Assembly (NCBI RefSeq): GCF_035969385.1
Contig: NZ_JAYKKJ010000002.1
Span: 62,001 to 126,000 of the forward strand
Length of the DNA: 64,000 nt
Source: SELP01 sp035969385
Lineage (GTDB): Bacteria > Pseudomonadota > Alphaproteobacteria > Rhodobacterales > Rhodobacteraceae
Reading direction: 5' to 3'
Position numbers and translations under genes: made by a program. The notes under the pieces were generated by a model, which made no database searches, had not been told where the DNA came from, and saw only the letters and a list, made by a program, of their open reading frames with translations. Positions 26,207 to 34,874 of this stretch are shown here, piece after piece; position 1 is the first letter of the stretch, and each line of letters begins with the position of its first letter.

Positions 26207-27189
26207 TCACTTGTCATAATGCCCATTCTGGTGCCACCGCCAGGCGTCTGCAATCATATGCGGCAGGGTCGATCTTTCCGGCCTCCAGCCAAGCTCCTCG
26301 GTGGCACGGCGACTGCCAGAGACAAGCCGCGTTGCATCTCCCGGCCGGCGATTGCCTTCGATAACCGGAACCTCGGCATTGGTGACCTTGGACGATTGCG
26401 CCACAACTTCCCGAACGGAAAACCCCGTTCCGGTGCCAAGATTGAACACCCGGCTTTCCTTGCCCGATTCAAGCCATTTCAGACCCTGAACATGGGCCTC
26501 GACCAGATCCATCACGTGAACATAATCGCGAATGCAGGTGCCATCGGGGGTGTCATAGTCCGATCCAAAGATCGTCAGCGCATCCCGCTTCCCCGTAATC
26601 GCATCCAGCATCAACGGGATAAGATGGGTTTCAGGCTGGTGAAACTCGCCAACCTCGGCCTCGGGGTCGGCCCCGGCCACGTTGAAATAGCGGAATATGA
26701 CCGACCGCAACCCGTGGCTGGCGCCAAAGTTCTCCAGCATGTCTTCGATCGCGCGTTTCGATGCGCCATAGGCGTTGATCGGCATCTGGACACTGTCTTC
26801 GTCCAGCACCACGCCGTCCTGATCGCCATAGGTCGCGCAGGTCGATGAAAAGACAAAGTTCTGGCAACCCGCCGCAGCCGCCGCTTCGATCAGGGTCAGG
26901 CTGCCGACGACGTTATTGCGCCAATAGGCCCCGGGGTTGACCATGCTTTCGCCGACCTGGCTAAGCGCGGCAAAATGCATGACGGCCGCGGGGCTGTAGG
27001 CGGCGAATACCTCGTCCAGACGCGCCCGATCCAGCAGGTCGCCTTGTTCGAACGGGCCGAATTTCACCGCGTCTTGCCAACCCGTCACCAGATTGTCGTA
27101 GGTCACAGGCACATAGCCAGCCGCCTTCAAGACCTTGCAGGCGTGCGAACCGATATACCCGGCCCCCCAGTGACGAGAACTGTTGTCAC
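26207..27189 (-). pseudogene. galE: UDP-glucose 4-epimerase galE, frameshifted near its start
   Basis: GalE interconverts UDP-glucose and UDP-galactose. The reading frame from GTG 27189, which has AGGAGG upstream, encodes VTTVLVTGG and then shifts. Adding one G to the six-base run at 27163-27168 restores VTTVLVTGGAGYIGSHACKVLKAAGY, the family's NAD-binding start, in phase with the long downstream frame. The rest is intact: FAALSQVGES, FSSTCATYGD, the YGASKRAIED catalytic Tyr-Lys and a normal C-terminus, about 327 aa in total if repaired. A homopolymer error in the assembly is as likely as a real lesion. It follows galU by 29 bp. Confidence 0.85.
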
Positions 27190-27218
27190 GGACTTTCCTC
27201 CTGCCGGATCGCGCGGAT

Positions 27219-28112
27219 TTACTGGGCAGCCTGACGCATGGAAATCAGCCCATGCAGGTAAGCTTCAAAGTCATCCCGAAGGTCTTCGCGGGCAAGCCCG
27301 AAGGCGACGGTCGCCTGCAGGAACCCGCTTTTTGATCCGCAGTCAAACCGCTGACCGTCGAACCGGTAGCCGAACACATCCCGACCTTGGTCGATTTCTG
27401 CCGCGATGGCATCAGTCAGCTGCAACTCACCCCCGGCACCCTTGTCGATGCTGCCAAGGTTTCGCAGGACCTGCGGCGACAGGATATAGCGACCGATCAC
27501 CGCAAGGTTGGACGGCGCATCGCCGGGCGCGGGCTTTTCGACCATCCCGGCAACCGAAGCGACCGGGCCTCGTTCGGCCTTCACGTCAAGGATACCGTAG
27601 GAAGAGCTTTGGGCCGGCGGAACCTCCATCGCGGCGACCATCGAACCACCGGTTTCCTCGTATGCCTCTACCATCTGCTGCAGGCACGGCTTGTCGGCTG
27701 CAATCACATCGTCCGGCAGGATCACCGCGAACGGTTCATTCCCGACCAGCTTTCGCGCACACCAGACCGCATGGCCCAGCCCAAGCGGTTTGTGCTGGCG
27801 GATATACGCAATCGCACCACTGTCCATATAGGTGGACTTCAGCGTCTGAAGCAGATCTGTCTTGCCGCCCTTGCGTAGTACTGATTCAAGTTCGGGCGAG
27901 GTATCGAAATAGTCTTCAAGCGCGGATTTACCGCGGGACGTTACGAAGATGAAGTCCTTGATGCCCGCCGCACGCGCTTCGTCGATCGCGTATTGAATAA
28001 GCGGTCTGTCGACCAGCGTCATGATTTCCTTAGGCACCGACTTCGTTGCCGGCAGAAACCGGGTTCCCAAACCTGCTACCGGAAAGATTGCCTTGGTAAC
28101 TTTCTTCTTCAT
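27219..28112 (-). CDS. galU: UTP-glucose-1-phosphate uridylyltransferase GalU
   Basis: GalU makes UDP-glucose from glucose 1-phosphate and UTP, supplying GalE and surface-glycan synthesis. The 297-aa protein shows the nucleotidyltransferase start KAIFPVAGLGTRFLPATKSVPKEIM, the PLIQYAIDEARAAGI segment, FAVILPDDVI and GYRFDGQRFDCGSKSGFLQA. It heads a minus-strand run with galE and probably GT2 paralog B, with a candidate promoter 42 bp upstream. Confidence 0.96.
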   Translation of the reverse strand: MKKKVTKAIFPVAGLGTRFLPATKSVPKEIMTLVDRPLIQYAIDEARAAGIKDFIFVTSRGKSALEDYFDTSPELESVLRKGGKTDLLQTLKSTYMDSGAIAYIRQHKPLGLGHAVWCARKLVGNEPFAVILPDDVIAADKPCLQQMVEAYEETGGSMVAAMEVPPAQSSSYGILDVKAERGPVASVAGMVEKPAPGDAPSNLAVIGRYILSPQVLRNLGSIDKGAGGELQLTDAIAAEIDQGRDVFGYRFDGQRFDCGSKSGFLQATVAFGLAREDLRDDFEAYLHGLISMRQAAQ

Positions 28113-28154
28113 TGTCCCCTCGATGCGCCACAGCGCAGTCCACTCGCATAGATC

Positions 28155-28182
28155 ATTCTATCACTCATGAAGGTGACCACAA
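28155..28182 (-). promoter_or_regulatory. Candidate sigma-70-type promoter for galU
   Basis: On the minus strand TTGTGG (28182-28177) and TAGAAT (28160-28155) are 16 bases apart, in an AT-rich gap that lies between the end of kdsB and the start of galU. Confidence 0.45.
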
Positions 28183-28313
28183 AATGGCAACAAACGATGA
28201 AATGTCAGGGGAAAGATCCAATCTTCACATCAAACACCAAGGATTGCGCGATTTTTGGCTTTGCTGCCCAACCATGTAGAAATTCGAATTCTTCCAAGAG
28301 TGACAATTCAGAC

Positions 28314-29117
28314 TCAGTCTGCGCCCATCTCCGCAAGCATCTCTTCGATCCGCGGCACGTCTTCCGGGTTGTTGAGTTCCCAGAATTTTCGACCCTTGCC
28401 ATCCACCTCGACGCACAGGACCTGTCTGCCTCTTTCAAGGAATCTAAGCTGTTCAAGCCCCTCAAGCGACTCAAGCGGGCCCATTTCCCAGCCCGGGTAG
28501 GCGGCAAGCGCCGCAGGGCGATAGGCATAGACTCCAACATGGTGGAAAACGGGGGTCTCTGCATCGTCTGCATAGGTCTGGCCGGTGTAAGGAATGACCT
28601 CTTTCGAGAAATAGAGGGCGTTCATATCCACCCCGAAAACGGCAGTGGTTCCGCCGACCCGCCCGGCCCGACGATCCGCCAGAAAGCCATTCAGCGCGGC
28701 GCCATCCGTCTTCAGGACGGGGGTCGCCACTTCGGCGGTCGCGTTGGCCTTCAATCCCGCAATCAGGTCTTCCACGAACCAATGCGGTGTCAGTGGAGCG
28801 TCGCCCTGAAGGTTCACAACGATATCAAACCCCCCGCCCAGCGCGGCATGGGCTTCGGCGCAACGCTCGGTCCCGTTCCGGCATGTGGTCGAGGTCATGA
28901 CCACCTCGGCGCCGAATGCTTCGGATGCGGCGCGGATACGGTCGTCGTCCGTGGCAACCACCACCCGATCGACCCCTTTGACCGCCATCGCAGCTTGCCA
29001 GCTACGCTGGATCAGGCTTTTCGGCTGCCCGCTCGCGCCCCGAAGTTCAACCAACGGCTTTCCCGGATACCGGGTCGAGGCGTAGCGGGCGGGTATGACG
29101 ACAAGTGTGGACATCAT
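28314..29117 (-). CDS. kdsB: CMP-KDO synthetase KdsB
   Basis: KdsB activates KDO as CMP-KDO for lipopolysaccharide or capsule. The 267-aa protein has VVIPARYASTRYPGKPL, VVVATDDDRI, TSTTCRNGTERCAEA and the VVNLQGDAPL motif. Its ATG overlaps the cysQ stop as ATGA, and a second ATG follows directly, so the start could be one codon later. With kdsD at 16561 it is the second KDO gene in the window. A 13-base palindrome (CAGACTCAGTCTG) covers its stop. Confidence 0.94.
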   Translation of the reverse strand: MMSTLVVIPARYASTRYPGKPLVELRGASGQPKSLIQRSWQAAMAVKGVDRVVVATDDDRIRAASEAFGAEVVMTSTTCRNGTERCAEAHAALGGGFDIVVNLQGDAPLTPHWFVEDLIAGLKANATAEVATPVLKTDGAALNGFLADRRAGRVGGTTAVFGVDMNALYFSKEVIPYTGQTYADDAETPVFHHVGVYAYRPAALAAYPGWEMGPLESLEGLEQLRFLERGRQVLCVEVDGKGRKFWELNNPEDVPRIEEMLAEMGAD

Positions 29118-29911
29118 GCTTCTTTCAGATCTACGCCGGGCGCATAGGCAATGAAGAACGGGTTGGCGAACCCGTCCTTGCCATAGCGCAACGGCTGATG
29201 GTTGTCGAAACGGACAACATCACCACCCGCCCCGCACAAAACGGCGTGGCCCGCCGCCGTATCCCATTCCATCGTCCGGCCCACGCGGGGGTACAAATCC
29301 GCCTCGCCAGTCGCAACCAGACAGAACTTCAACGACGACCCCGCGCTGCGGCTATCCTTGACGTTGTATTTCGCGATGTAATCTTCGGTCGCCTGATCGC
29401 GGTGCGATTTGGACGCGACGATCAGCAGGGCATCATTGTCCGGCTTCGACACGCGGATCGGGGACAGTTGGCCCGTGACGTCCTTGTCGAACGGCCCCTG
29501 TTCTTCAACTGCGTTCCCACCCGCATCGGTATAGAACAACCGCCCCTTTGCCGGGGCATAGACAACACCACGCACCGGCGACCCATCGACTACATAGGCG
29601 ATGTTCACTGTGAAATCACCGCGCCGGTGGATGAATTCCTTGGTCCCGTCCAGCGGGTCGACGATCAGGAACGTCGACACCGACTGACCGTGCGACGCCG
29701 CCTGTTCTTCGGTCACCAGCGGCACATCGGGAAAGGCCGCCCGCAGCCCAGCCGAGATAAGCGCGTCGGCCGCCTCATCCGCGACGGTCACAGGGCTTTC
29801 ATCTGATTTCGATTTCACCTCGAAATCATCAGACTGGTAGATCTCCATGATCTTGTCACCCGCCTCAAGCGCGAGCCTGCGCATGACCTCTGTCAGTTTG
29901 TGAAGATCCAT
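29114..29911 (-). CDS. cysQ: 3'(2'),5'-bisphosphate nucleotidase CysQ
   Basis: CysQ hydrolyses PAP to AMP and so removes the product of PAPS-dependent sulfotransferases and PAPS reductase. The 265-aa inositol-monophosphatase-fold protein has the metal site in FLIVDPLDGTKEFIHRRGDFTVNIA and the WDTAAGHAVLCGAGG motif. ATG 29911 is where the family homology begins (MDLHKLTEVMRRLALEAGD). A longer in-frame extension would run into the divergent permease. It is coupled to kdsB. The sulfotransferase at 20803 gives it a local substrate source, by inference. Confidence 0.93.
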   Translation of the reverse strand: MDLHKLTEVMRRLALEAGDKIMEIYQSDDFEVKSKSDESPVTVADEAADALISAGLRAAFPDVPLVTEEQAASHGQSVSTFLIVDPLDGTKEFIHRRGDFTVNIAYVVDGSPVRGVVYAPAKGRLFYTDAGGNAVEEQGPFDKDVTGQLSPIRVSKPDNDALLIVASKSHRDQATEDYIAKYNVKDSRSAGSSLKFCLVATGEADLYPRVGRTMEWDTAAGHAVLCGAGGDVVRFDNHQPLRYGKDGFANPFFIAYAPGVDLKEA

Positions 29912-30044
29912 CCTGCCTGTTCCTAACTCACCGTGGTTACAATTATTGTGTTGCCGAGGCGCGCCCCTTATGCTGCCGCGGTAAGCGAACAGCAAGAATT
30001 TCGTGGGTATCAGGGCACAACCGCGCCCGTGGCAGGACCAAACC

Positions 30045-30866
30045 ATGTTTGAACGCAGCACTCAAAGATCGACAATTGTCACTGCCTTCAACATGGCGGA
30101 GCTGATCTTTCACAGCACGGTCCGCAACGTCCGTAAGACCCATCGCAACGCCATTGTCGGGCTGCTGCTGAACATCCTTCAGACGATCGTCTTTGTTGCT
30201 GCCTTCTATTTCATGTTTTCCTTGTTCGGCATGCGGTCTTCGCCGATCCCGGGGGACTACATGCTGTATATCATGTCCGGCATCTTCCTGTTCCTGACCC
30301 ATACCAAGGCGATTGGCGCGGTCTATGGGGCAGAAGGCGCGACCAATTCGATCATGAAGCACGCGCCGCTCAATACGATCATCACGATCTCTGCCGGTGC
30401 GCTCAGTTCGCTCTACTTGCAGGTCTTGTCCCTGTTCACGGTGCTGTTCGGCTACCACGTCATCGTGCGCCCGGTCGAGATTGACGATCCTGTCGGCGCA
30501 ATGGGAATGCTTGTCCTGTCGTGGCTGTCGGGGGTTGCGATCGGCTTGATATTCTTGGCGATCAAGCCGTGGATGCCGAACTTTGCCAAGGTGGCGCAAT
30601 CGGTCTATTCACGGGCCAACATGGTTGCTTCGGGTAAGATGTTCGTCGCCAACATGATGCCCGTCTGGCTGGTGTCGTTTTTCTGGTGGAACCCGTTGTT
30701 CCACACAATCGACCAGGCCCGCGGGTTTATCTTCCTGAACTACACACCACATGTGACGTCGATCAGCTATCCCATCTACCTCACGCTCGGGATCTTCATG
30801 TTCGGGATGATGATGGAATTCGTCACCCGGAAAAGCGCCTCGGTCAGCTGGGACGCGTCGCGATGA
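30045..30866 (+). CDS. ABC-2-type permease, polysaccharide-export-like
   Basis: This 273-aa integral membrane protein has about six membrane segments and the ABC-2 permease pattern seen in KpsM/Wzm-type polysaccharide exporters. Examples are ILQTIVFVAAFYFMFSLFGM, MLYIMSGIFLFL, and the amphipathic NPLFHTIDQARGFIFLNYTPH near the end. No ATPase gene lies beside it. ATG 30045 has AGGA upstream. Its stop overlaps the next ATG as ATGA. The cargo is unknown. Its neighbours make KDO and sulfated glycans, so capsule or another surface polysaccharide is a reasonable guess. Confidence 0.8.
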   Translation: MFERSTQRSTIVTAFNMAELIFHSTVRNVRKTHRNAIVGLLLNILQTIVFVAAFYFMFSLFGMRSSPIPGDYMLYIMSGIFLFLTHTKAIGAVYGAEGATNSIMKHAPLNTIITISAGALSSLYLQVLSLFTVLFGYHVIVRPVEIDDPVGAMGMLVLSWLSGVAIGLIFLAIKPWMPNFAKVAQSVYSRANMVASGKMFVANMMPVWLVSFFWWNPLFHTIDQARGFIFLNYTPHVTSISYPIYLTLGIFMFGMMMEFVTRKSASVSWDASR

Positions 30867-31474
30867 TCCGCATTTGGGCTGCCGCCCTGGTCTTGCTTTC
30901 ACTCTCGCCCGCGATTGCACAGGACCTGCCCGCCTTTTTCGACGTTGCGGGTGTCAGCCAGAACGATGTCCTGAACGTTCGATCAGAACCGACCGCCGGC
31001 AGCGACATAGTCGGCAAGCTTGCCGCCGGACAAACCGGGGTCGAGGTTGTTGCGGTGGACGACAGCGGGCGCTGGGGCCAGGTGAATGTCGGCGAAAGAT
31101 CAGGCTGGGCATCTATGACCTATCTTGTCCGACAAACTCCAGACGGTTACGGCCCTGCACGACAGCTATCCTGTTTCGGAACCGAGCCATTCTGGTCACT
31201 CGATCTGATCCAGAACCAGGGCGGGGAATTCAGGGACATGGCGGAGACGACCTTGCACTTCCCACTTGGCCGGCTGTCGGACTCCGGCAATCTGATCGGA
31301 CGGTACGGCACAATTGCCCAAACGGATGACGGAACTTTGGCGATCATTGTCCGGCGAGAGGCCTGCAACGACGGGATGTCGGACCGACAGTTCGGCCTGG
31401 GCATTGATCTTGTACTTGGCGGACCGGGAGCCTCTCAGACCCTCTCCGGCTGTTGCCGGATCGGCCAAAATTGA
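30863..31474 (+). CDS. Exported SH3-domain protein
   Basis: The 203-aa protein has a signal peptide (WAAALVLLSLSPAIAQD) and a bacterial SH3 domain at about residues 28-90 (DVLNVRSEPTAGSDIVGKLAAGQTGVEVVAVD, then GWASMTYL). The C-terminal domain starts with LSCFGTEPFWSLDL, resembling the conserved FxCxGxEPFW region of COG3650-type exported proteins. Four cysteines in the second domain could form disulfides. It is translationally coupled to the ABC permease. A role at the cell wall is inferred only from the SH3 fold. Confidence 0.8.
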   Translation: MIRIWAAALVLLSLSPAIAQDLPAFFDVAGVSQNDVLNVRSEPTAGSDIVGKLAAGQTGVEVVAVDDSGRWGQVNVGERSGWASMTYLVRQTPDGYGPARQLSCFGTEPFWSLDLIQNQGGEFRDMAETTLHFPLGRLSDSGNLIGRYGTIAQTDDGTLAIIVRREACNDGMSDRQFGLGIDLVLGGPGASQTLSGCCRIGQN

Positions 31475-31535
31475 ACGCCGCGACCCCAACCCAAATCGAA
31501 GTTGTATTTTTGTGACAGTTTGGACCTTCGACCCC

Positions 31536-31564
31536 GTTGCAGGGGCCTTGGCCTCTCCCTATAT
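31536..31564 (+). promoter_or_regulatory. Candidate heat-shock (RpoH-type) promoter of dnaK
   Basis: GTTG at 31536 and CCTATAT at 31558 are 18 bases apart, close to the alphaproteobacterial RpoH pattern CTTG-N17/18-CYTATNT as I recall it. The -10 part matches fully. The predicted leader to the dnaK ATG is about 100 bases. No CIRCE inverted repeat was seen. Confidence 0.5.
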
Positions 31565-31673
31565 ACCGCTTGATCCGCTCGCAGGGCATGACCCGGCGGG
31601 CGCAAACCAGAAAGGCGCGGATGCCTGAGCCGGGTTCGTGCCGCTCAAACCGCTTGAAGAAGGGATTTGAACA

Positions 31674-33584
31674 ATGGGAAAAGTCATCGGGATTGACCTC
31701 GGGACCACCAACTCCTGCGTTGCCATCATGGATGGTTCGAAACCGCGGGTTATCGAAAACTCCGAAGGGGCGCGGACCACGCCCTCCATCGTCGCCTTCA
31801 CTGAAGACGAGCGCCTTGTCGGCCAGCCTGCAAAACGTCAGGCAGTCACCAACCCGGATAACACGATCTTTGGCGTCAAGCGCCTGATCGGCCGCCGGTA
31901 CGATGACGAACATCTGGCCAAGGACAAGAAGAACCTGCCCTTCGCGCTGATCAACGGCGGCAACGGCGACGCCTGGGTCGAAGCCCGCGGCGAAAAATAC
32001 AGCCCCTCGCAAATTTCCGCCTTCATCCTGCAAAAGATGAAGGAAACCGCCGAAAGCTACCTTGGCGAAGACGTGACGCAGGCCGTCATCACCGTTCCCG
32101 CCTACTTCAACGACGCCCAGCGTCAGGCGACCAAGGACGCGGGCAAGATCGCCGGGCTTGAAGTGCTGCGGATCATCAACGAACCGACCGCCGCCGCGCT
32201 GGCCTATGGGCTCGACAAAGACGAAACCAAAACCATCGCCGTCTATGACCTTGGCGGCGGCACCTTCGACGTGACCATCCTTGAAATCGACGATGGCCTG
32301 TTCGAAGTGAAATCCACCAACGGGGATACCTTCCTGGGCGGTGAAGATTTCGACATGCGGATCGTCAACTACCTTGCGGACGAGTTCAAGAAAGAGCACG
32401 GCGTCGACCTGACCAACGACAAAATGGCCCTCCAGCGCCTCAAGGAAGCCGCTGAAAAGGCCAAGATCGAACTGTCGTCTTCCAGCCAGACTGAGATCAA
32501 CCAGCCGTTCATCTCGATGGGGTCGAACGGGCAGCCGCTGCACATGGTGATGAAGCTGACCCGCGCCAAGCTGGAAAGCCTTGTCAACGACCTGATCAAG
32601 GCCTCGATCAAGCCGTGCCAGGCCGCGCTGAAAGACGCGGGCCTGTCCACCAGCGACATCGACGAGGTCGTGCTCGTCGGCGGTATGACCCGGATGCCGA
32701 AAGTCATCGAAGAGGTGACCAAGTTCTTCGGCAAGGAACCCCACAAGGGGGTGAACCCGGACGAAGTGGTCGCCATGGGTGCCGCCATTCAAGCCGGTGT
32801 GCTTCAGGGTGACGTGAAGGACGTTGTCCTTCTCGACGTGACCCCGCTGTCGCTGGGCATCGAAACGCTGGGTGGCGTGTTCACCCGCCTGATCGACCGC
32901 AACACCACCATCCCGACCAAGAAGTCCCAGGTCTTCTCGACCGCCGAGGACAACCAGAACGCCGTGACCATCCGCGTGTTCCAGGGCGAACGGGAAATGG
33001 CAGCCGACAACAAGATGCTTGGCCAATTCAACCTTGAAGACATCCCGTCGGCGCCGCGCGGCATGCCGCAGATCGAAGTGACCTTCGACATCGACGCCAA
33101 CGGGATCGTGTCCGTCTCTGCCAAGGACAAAGGCACCGGCAAGGAACAAAAGATCACCATTCAGGCCTCGGGCGGTCTGTCCGACGAGGACATCGAAAAG
33201 ATGGTCAAGGACGCCGAAGCCAACGCCGAATCCGACAAGAAACGGCGTGAACTGGTCGAGGCCCGCAACCAGGCCGAAAGCCTGATCCATTCGACCGAAA
33301 AGTCGATCGAGGATCACGGCGACAAGGTCGACCCCTCGACCGTCGAGGTAATCGAACTGGCCATTGCCGCGCTGAAGGACGAACTGGAAAATGACAACCC
33401 GGACAAGATCAAGGCCGGTATCCAGAACGTGACCGAAGCCGCGATGAAGCTGGGCGAGGCGATCTACAAGGCCAGCCAGGACGAGGCCGAGGGCGAAGAC
33501 GGCCCCAAGGCCGCTGATGCCGGTGACCAAGACGATATCCTCGACGCAGACTTCGAGGATCTTGACGACAGCAAGCGCGGGTAA
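31674..33584 (+). CDS. dnaK: Molecular chaperone DnaK (Hsp70)
   Basis: DnaK is the ATP-dependent Hsp70 chaperone. The 636-aa protein is complete: GIDLGTTNSCVAIMDG at the N-terminus, the VPAYFNDAQRQATKDAG and NEPTAAALAYG nucleotide-binding motifs, the DVTPLSLGIETLGGVFT start of the substrate domain, and an acidic C-terminus ending in DILDADFEDLDDSKRG. AAGGGA precedes the ATG. dnaJ follows after an 82-bp gap that contains a hairpin. A heat-shock promoter candidate lies upstream. Confidence 0.98.
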   Translation: MGKVIGIDLGTTNSCVAIMDGSKPRVIENSEGARTTPSIVAFTEDERLVGQPAKRQAVTNPDNTIFGVKRLIGRRYDDEHLAKDKKNLPFALINGGNGDAWVEARGEKYSPSQISAFILQKMKETAESYLGEDVTQAVITVPAYFNDAQRQATKDAGKIAGLEVLRIINEPTAAALAYGLDKDETKTIAVYDLGGGTFDVTILEIDDGLFEVKSTNGDTFLGGEDFDMRIVNYLADEFKKEHGVDLTNDKMALQRLKEAAEKAKIELSSSSQTEINQPFISMGSNGQPLHMVMKLTRAKLESLVNDLIKASIKPCQAALKDAGLSTSDIDEVVLVGGMTRMPKVIEEVTKFFGKEPHKGVNPDEVVAMGAAIQAGVLQGDVKDVVLLDVTPLSLGIETLGGVFTRLIDRNTTIPTKKSQVFSTAEDNQNAVTIRVFQGEREMAADNKMLGQFNLEDIPSAPRGMPQIEVTFDIDANGIVSVSAKDKGTGKEQKITIQASGGLSDEDIEKMVKDAEANAESDKKRRELVEARNQAESLIHSTEKSIEDHGDKVDPSTVEVIELAIAALKDELENDNPDKIKAGIQNVTEAAMKLGEAIYKASQDEAEGEDGPKAADAGDQDDILDADFEDLDDSKRG

Positions 33585-33609
33585 TCCCGGCGTATGTGGT
33601 GAAACGGGA

Positions 33610-33642
33610 AAGACCGGCCTGATCTGACCGGGCCGGTCTTTT
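33610..33642 (+). terminator. Hairpin between dnaK and dnaJ
   Basis: AAGACCGGCC pairs perfectly with GGCCGGTCTT across an 11-base loop, followed by two more T residues. It may partially terminate after dnaK and so set the dnaK:dnaJ ratio. Confidence 0.6.
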
Positions 33643-33666
33643 CATTCCCGAAGGAACACCTCTCTC

Positions 33667-34818
33667 ATGGCGAAACGCGATTACTACGAAACGCTCGGGG
33701 TCTCGAAGGGTGCCACGGCCGACGAGATCAAGAAGGCCTATCGCACGAAGGCGAAGGAACTGCATCCCGACCGGAACGCAGACAACCCCGATGCAGAGGC
33801 CCAGTTCAAGGAAGCGAACGAAGCCTACGAAGTGCTGAAGGACGCGGACAAGAAGGCCGCCTACGACCGCTTTGGCCACGCCGCGTTTGAAAACGGCATG
33901 GGTGGCGGCGGCCATCCCGGCGGCGGGTTCCGGGGGCAGGGCGATTTCGCCTCGGCCTTCTCGGATGTGTTCGACGATCTGTTCGGTGACTTCATGGGCG
34001 GACGCGGTGCTGGCGGCGCGCGCAGCCGGGCCACGCGTGGCAACGACCTGCGCTATAACCTGCGGATCTCACTCGAAGATGCCTACAAGGGCCTGCAGAA
34101 GACCATCAACGTCCCGACCTCGGTTGCCTGCGGGTCGTGTGACGGCACCGGCGCCGAGGGCGGCAGCGAGCCTGTCACCTGTCCCACCTGTTCGGGTATG
34201 GGCAAGGTCCGTGCCCAGCAGGGTTTCTTCACCGTCGAACGCACCTGCCCGACCTGTCAGGGCATGGGCCAGACCATCAAGAACCCCTGCAAGACGTGCC
34301 ACGGCCATGGCCGCGTCGAAAAGGAACGGTCGCTGTCGGTCAACATCCCCGCCGGCGTCGAAACCGGCACCCGCATCCGGCTTGCCGGAGAGGGCGAGGC
34401 CGGCCTGCGTGGCGGCCCGTCGGGCGACCTTTATATCTTTATCGAGGTCAGCGCCCACAAGCTGTTCGAACGCGACGGTATGAACCTTTATTGTCAGGTG
34501 CCCGTGTCGATGGTTACGGCGGCGCTGGGCGGCGACATCGAAGTCCCGTCGATCGACGGTGGCCGCAGCCGGGTCAAGGTTCCCGAAGGCAGCCAATCCG
34601 GCCGTCAAATGCGCCTGCGTGGCAAGGGCATGCCCGCCCTGCGTGGGGCAGGGCAGGGCGACATGTTCATCGAACTGGTCGTAGAAACCCCGGTGAAGTT
34701 GACCGCGAAGCAGAAGGAACTTCTGCGGGAATTCGACGACCTGAGCGCCGAAAACAACCCGCAAAGCTCCAGCTTCTTTTCCTCGGTGAAGAGCTTCTGG
34801 GATTCGATGAAGGGTTGA
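33667..34818 (+). CDS. dnaJ: Chaperone DnaJ (Hsp40)
   Basis: DnaJ delivers clients to DnaK and stimulates its ATPase. The 383-aa protein has the J-domain (YYETLGVSKGATADEIKKAYR with the HPD tripeptide in ELHPDRN), then a Gly/Phe-rich region. Four CxxCxGxG-type zinc repeats follow (CGSCDGTGAEGG, CPTCSGMGKV, CPTCQGMGQT, CKTCHGHGRV), then the C-terminal client-binding domain. AAGGA precedes ATG 33667. It is the second gene of the heat-shock pair. Confidence 0.97.
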   Translation: MAKRDYYETLGVSKGATADEIKKAYRTKAKELHPDRNADNPDAEAQFKEANEAYEVLKDADKKAAYDRFGHAAFENGMGGGGHPGGGFRGQGDFASAFSDVFDDLFGDFMGGRGAGGARSRATRGNDLRYNLRISLEDAYKGLQKTINVPTSVACGSCDGTGAEGGSEPVTCPTCSGMGKVRAQQGFFTVERTCPTCQGMGQTIKNPCKTCHGHGRVEKERSLSVNIPAGVETGTRIRLAGEGEAGLRGGPSGDLYIFIEVSAHKLFERDGMNLYCQVPVSMVTAALGGDIEVPSIDGGRSRVKVPEGSQSGRQMRLRGKGMPALRGAGQGDMFIELVVETPVKLTAKQKELLREFDDLSAENNPQSSSFFSSVKSFWDSMKG

Positions 34819-34824
34819 GGGTCG

Positions 34825-34847
34825 GCAGGGGGCCGTTAACCCCCTGC
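34825..34847 (+). terminator. Hairpin after dnaJ
   Basis: GCAGGGGG pairs with CCCCCTGC across a seven-base loop, six bases beyond the dnaJ stop. No T-tract follows, so it may stabilise the 3' end rather than terminate on its own. Confidence 0.35.
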
Positions 34848-34874
34848 TAACCGATTCCGCGGCAGTCTGCGGCC

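Noticed and set aside
31344..33530. 728-codon minus-strand frame opposite dnaK
   Set aside because: It is the complement of a perfectly conserved dnaK, and the product has no domain or ribosome-binding site.
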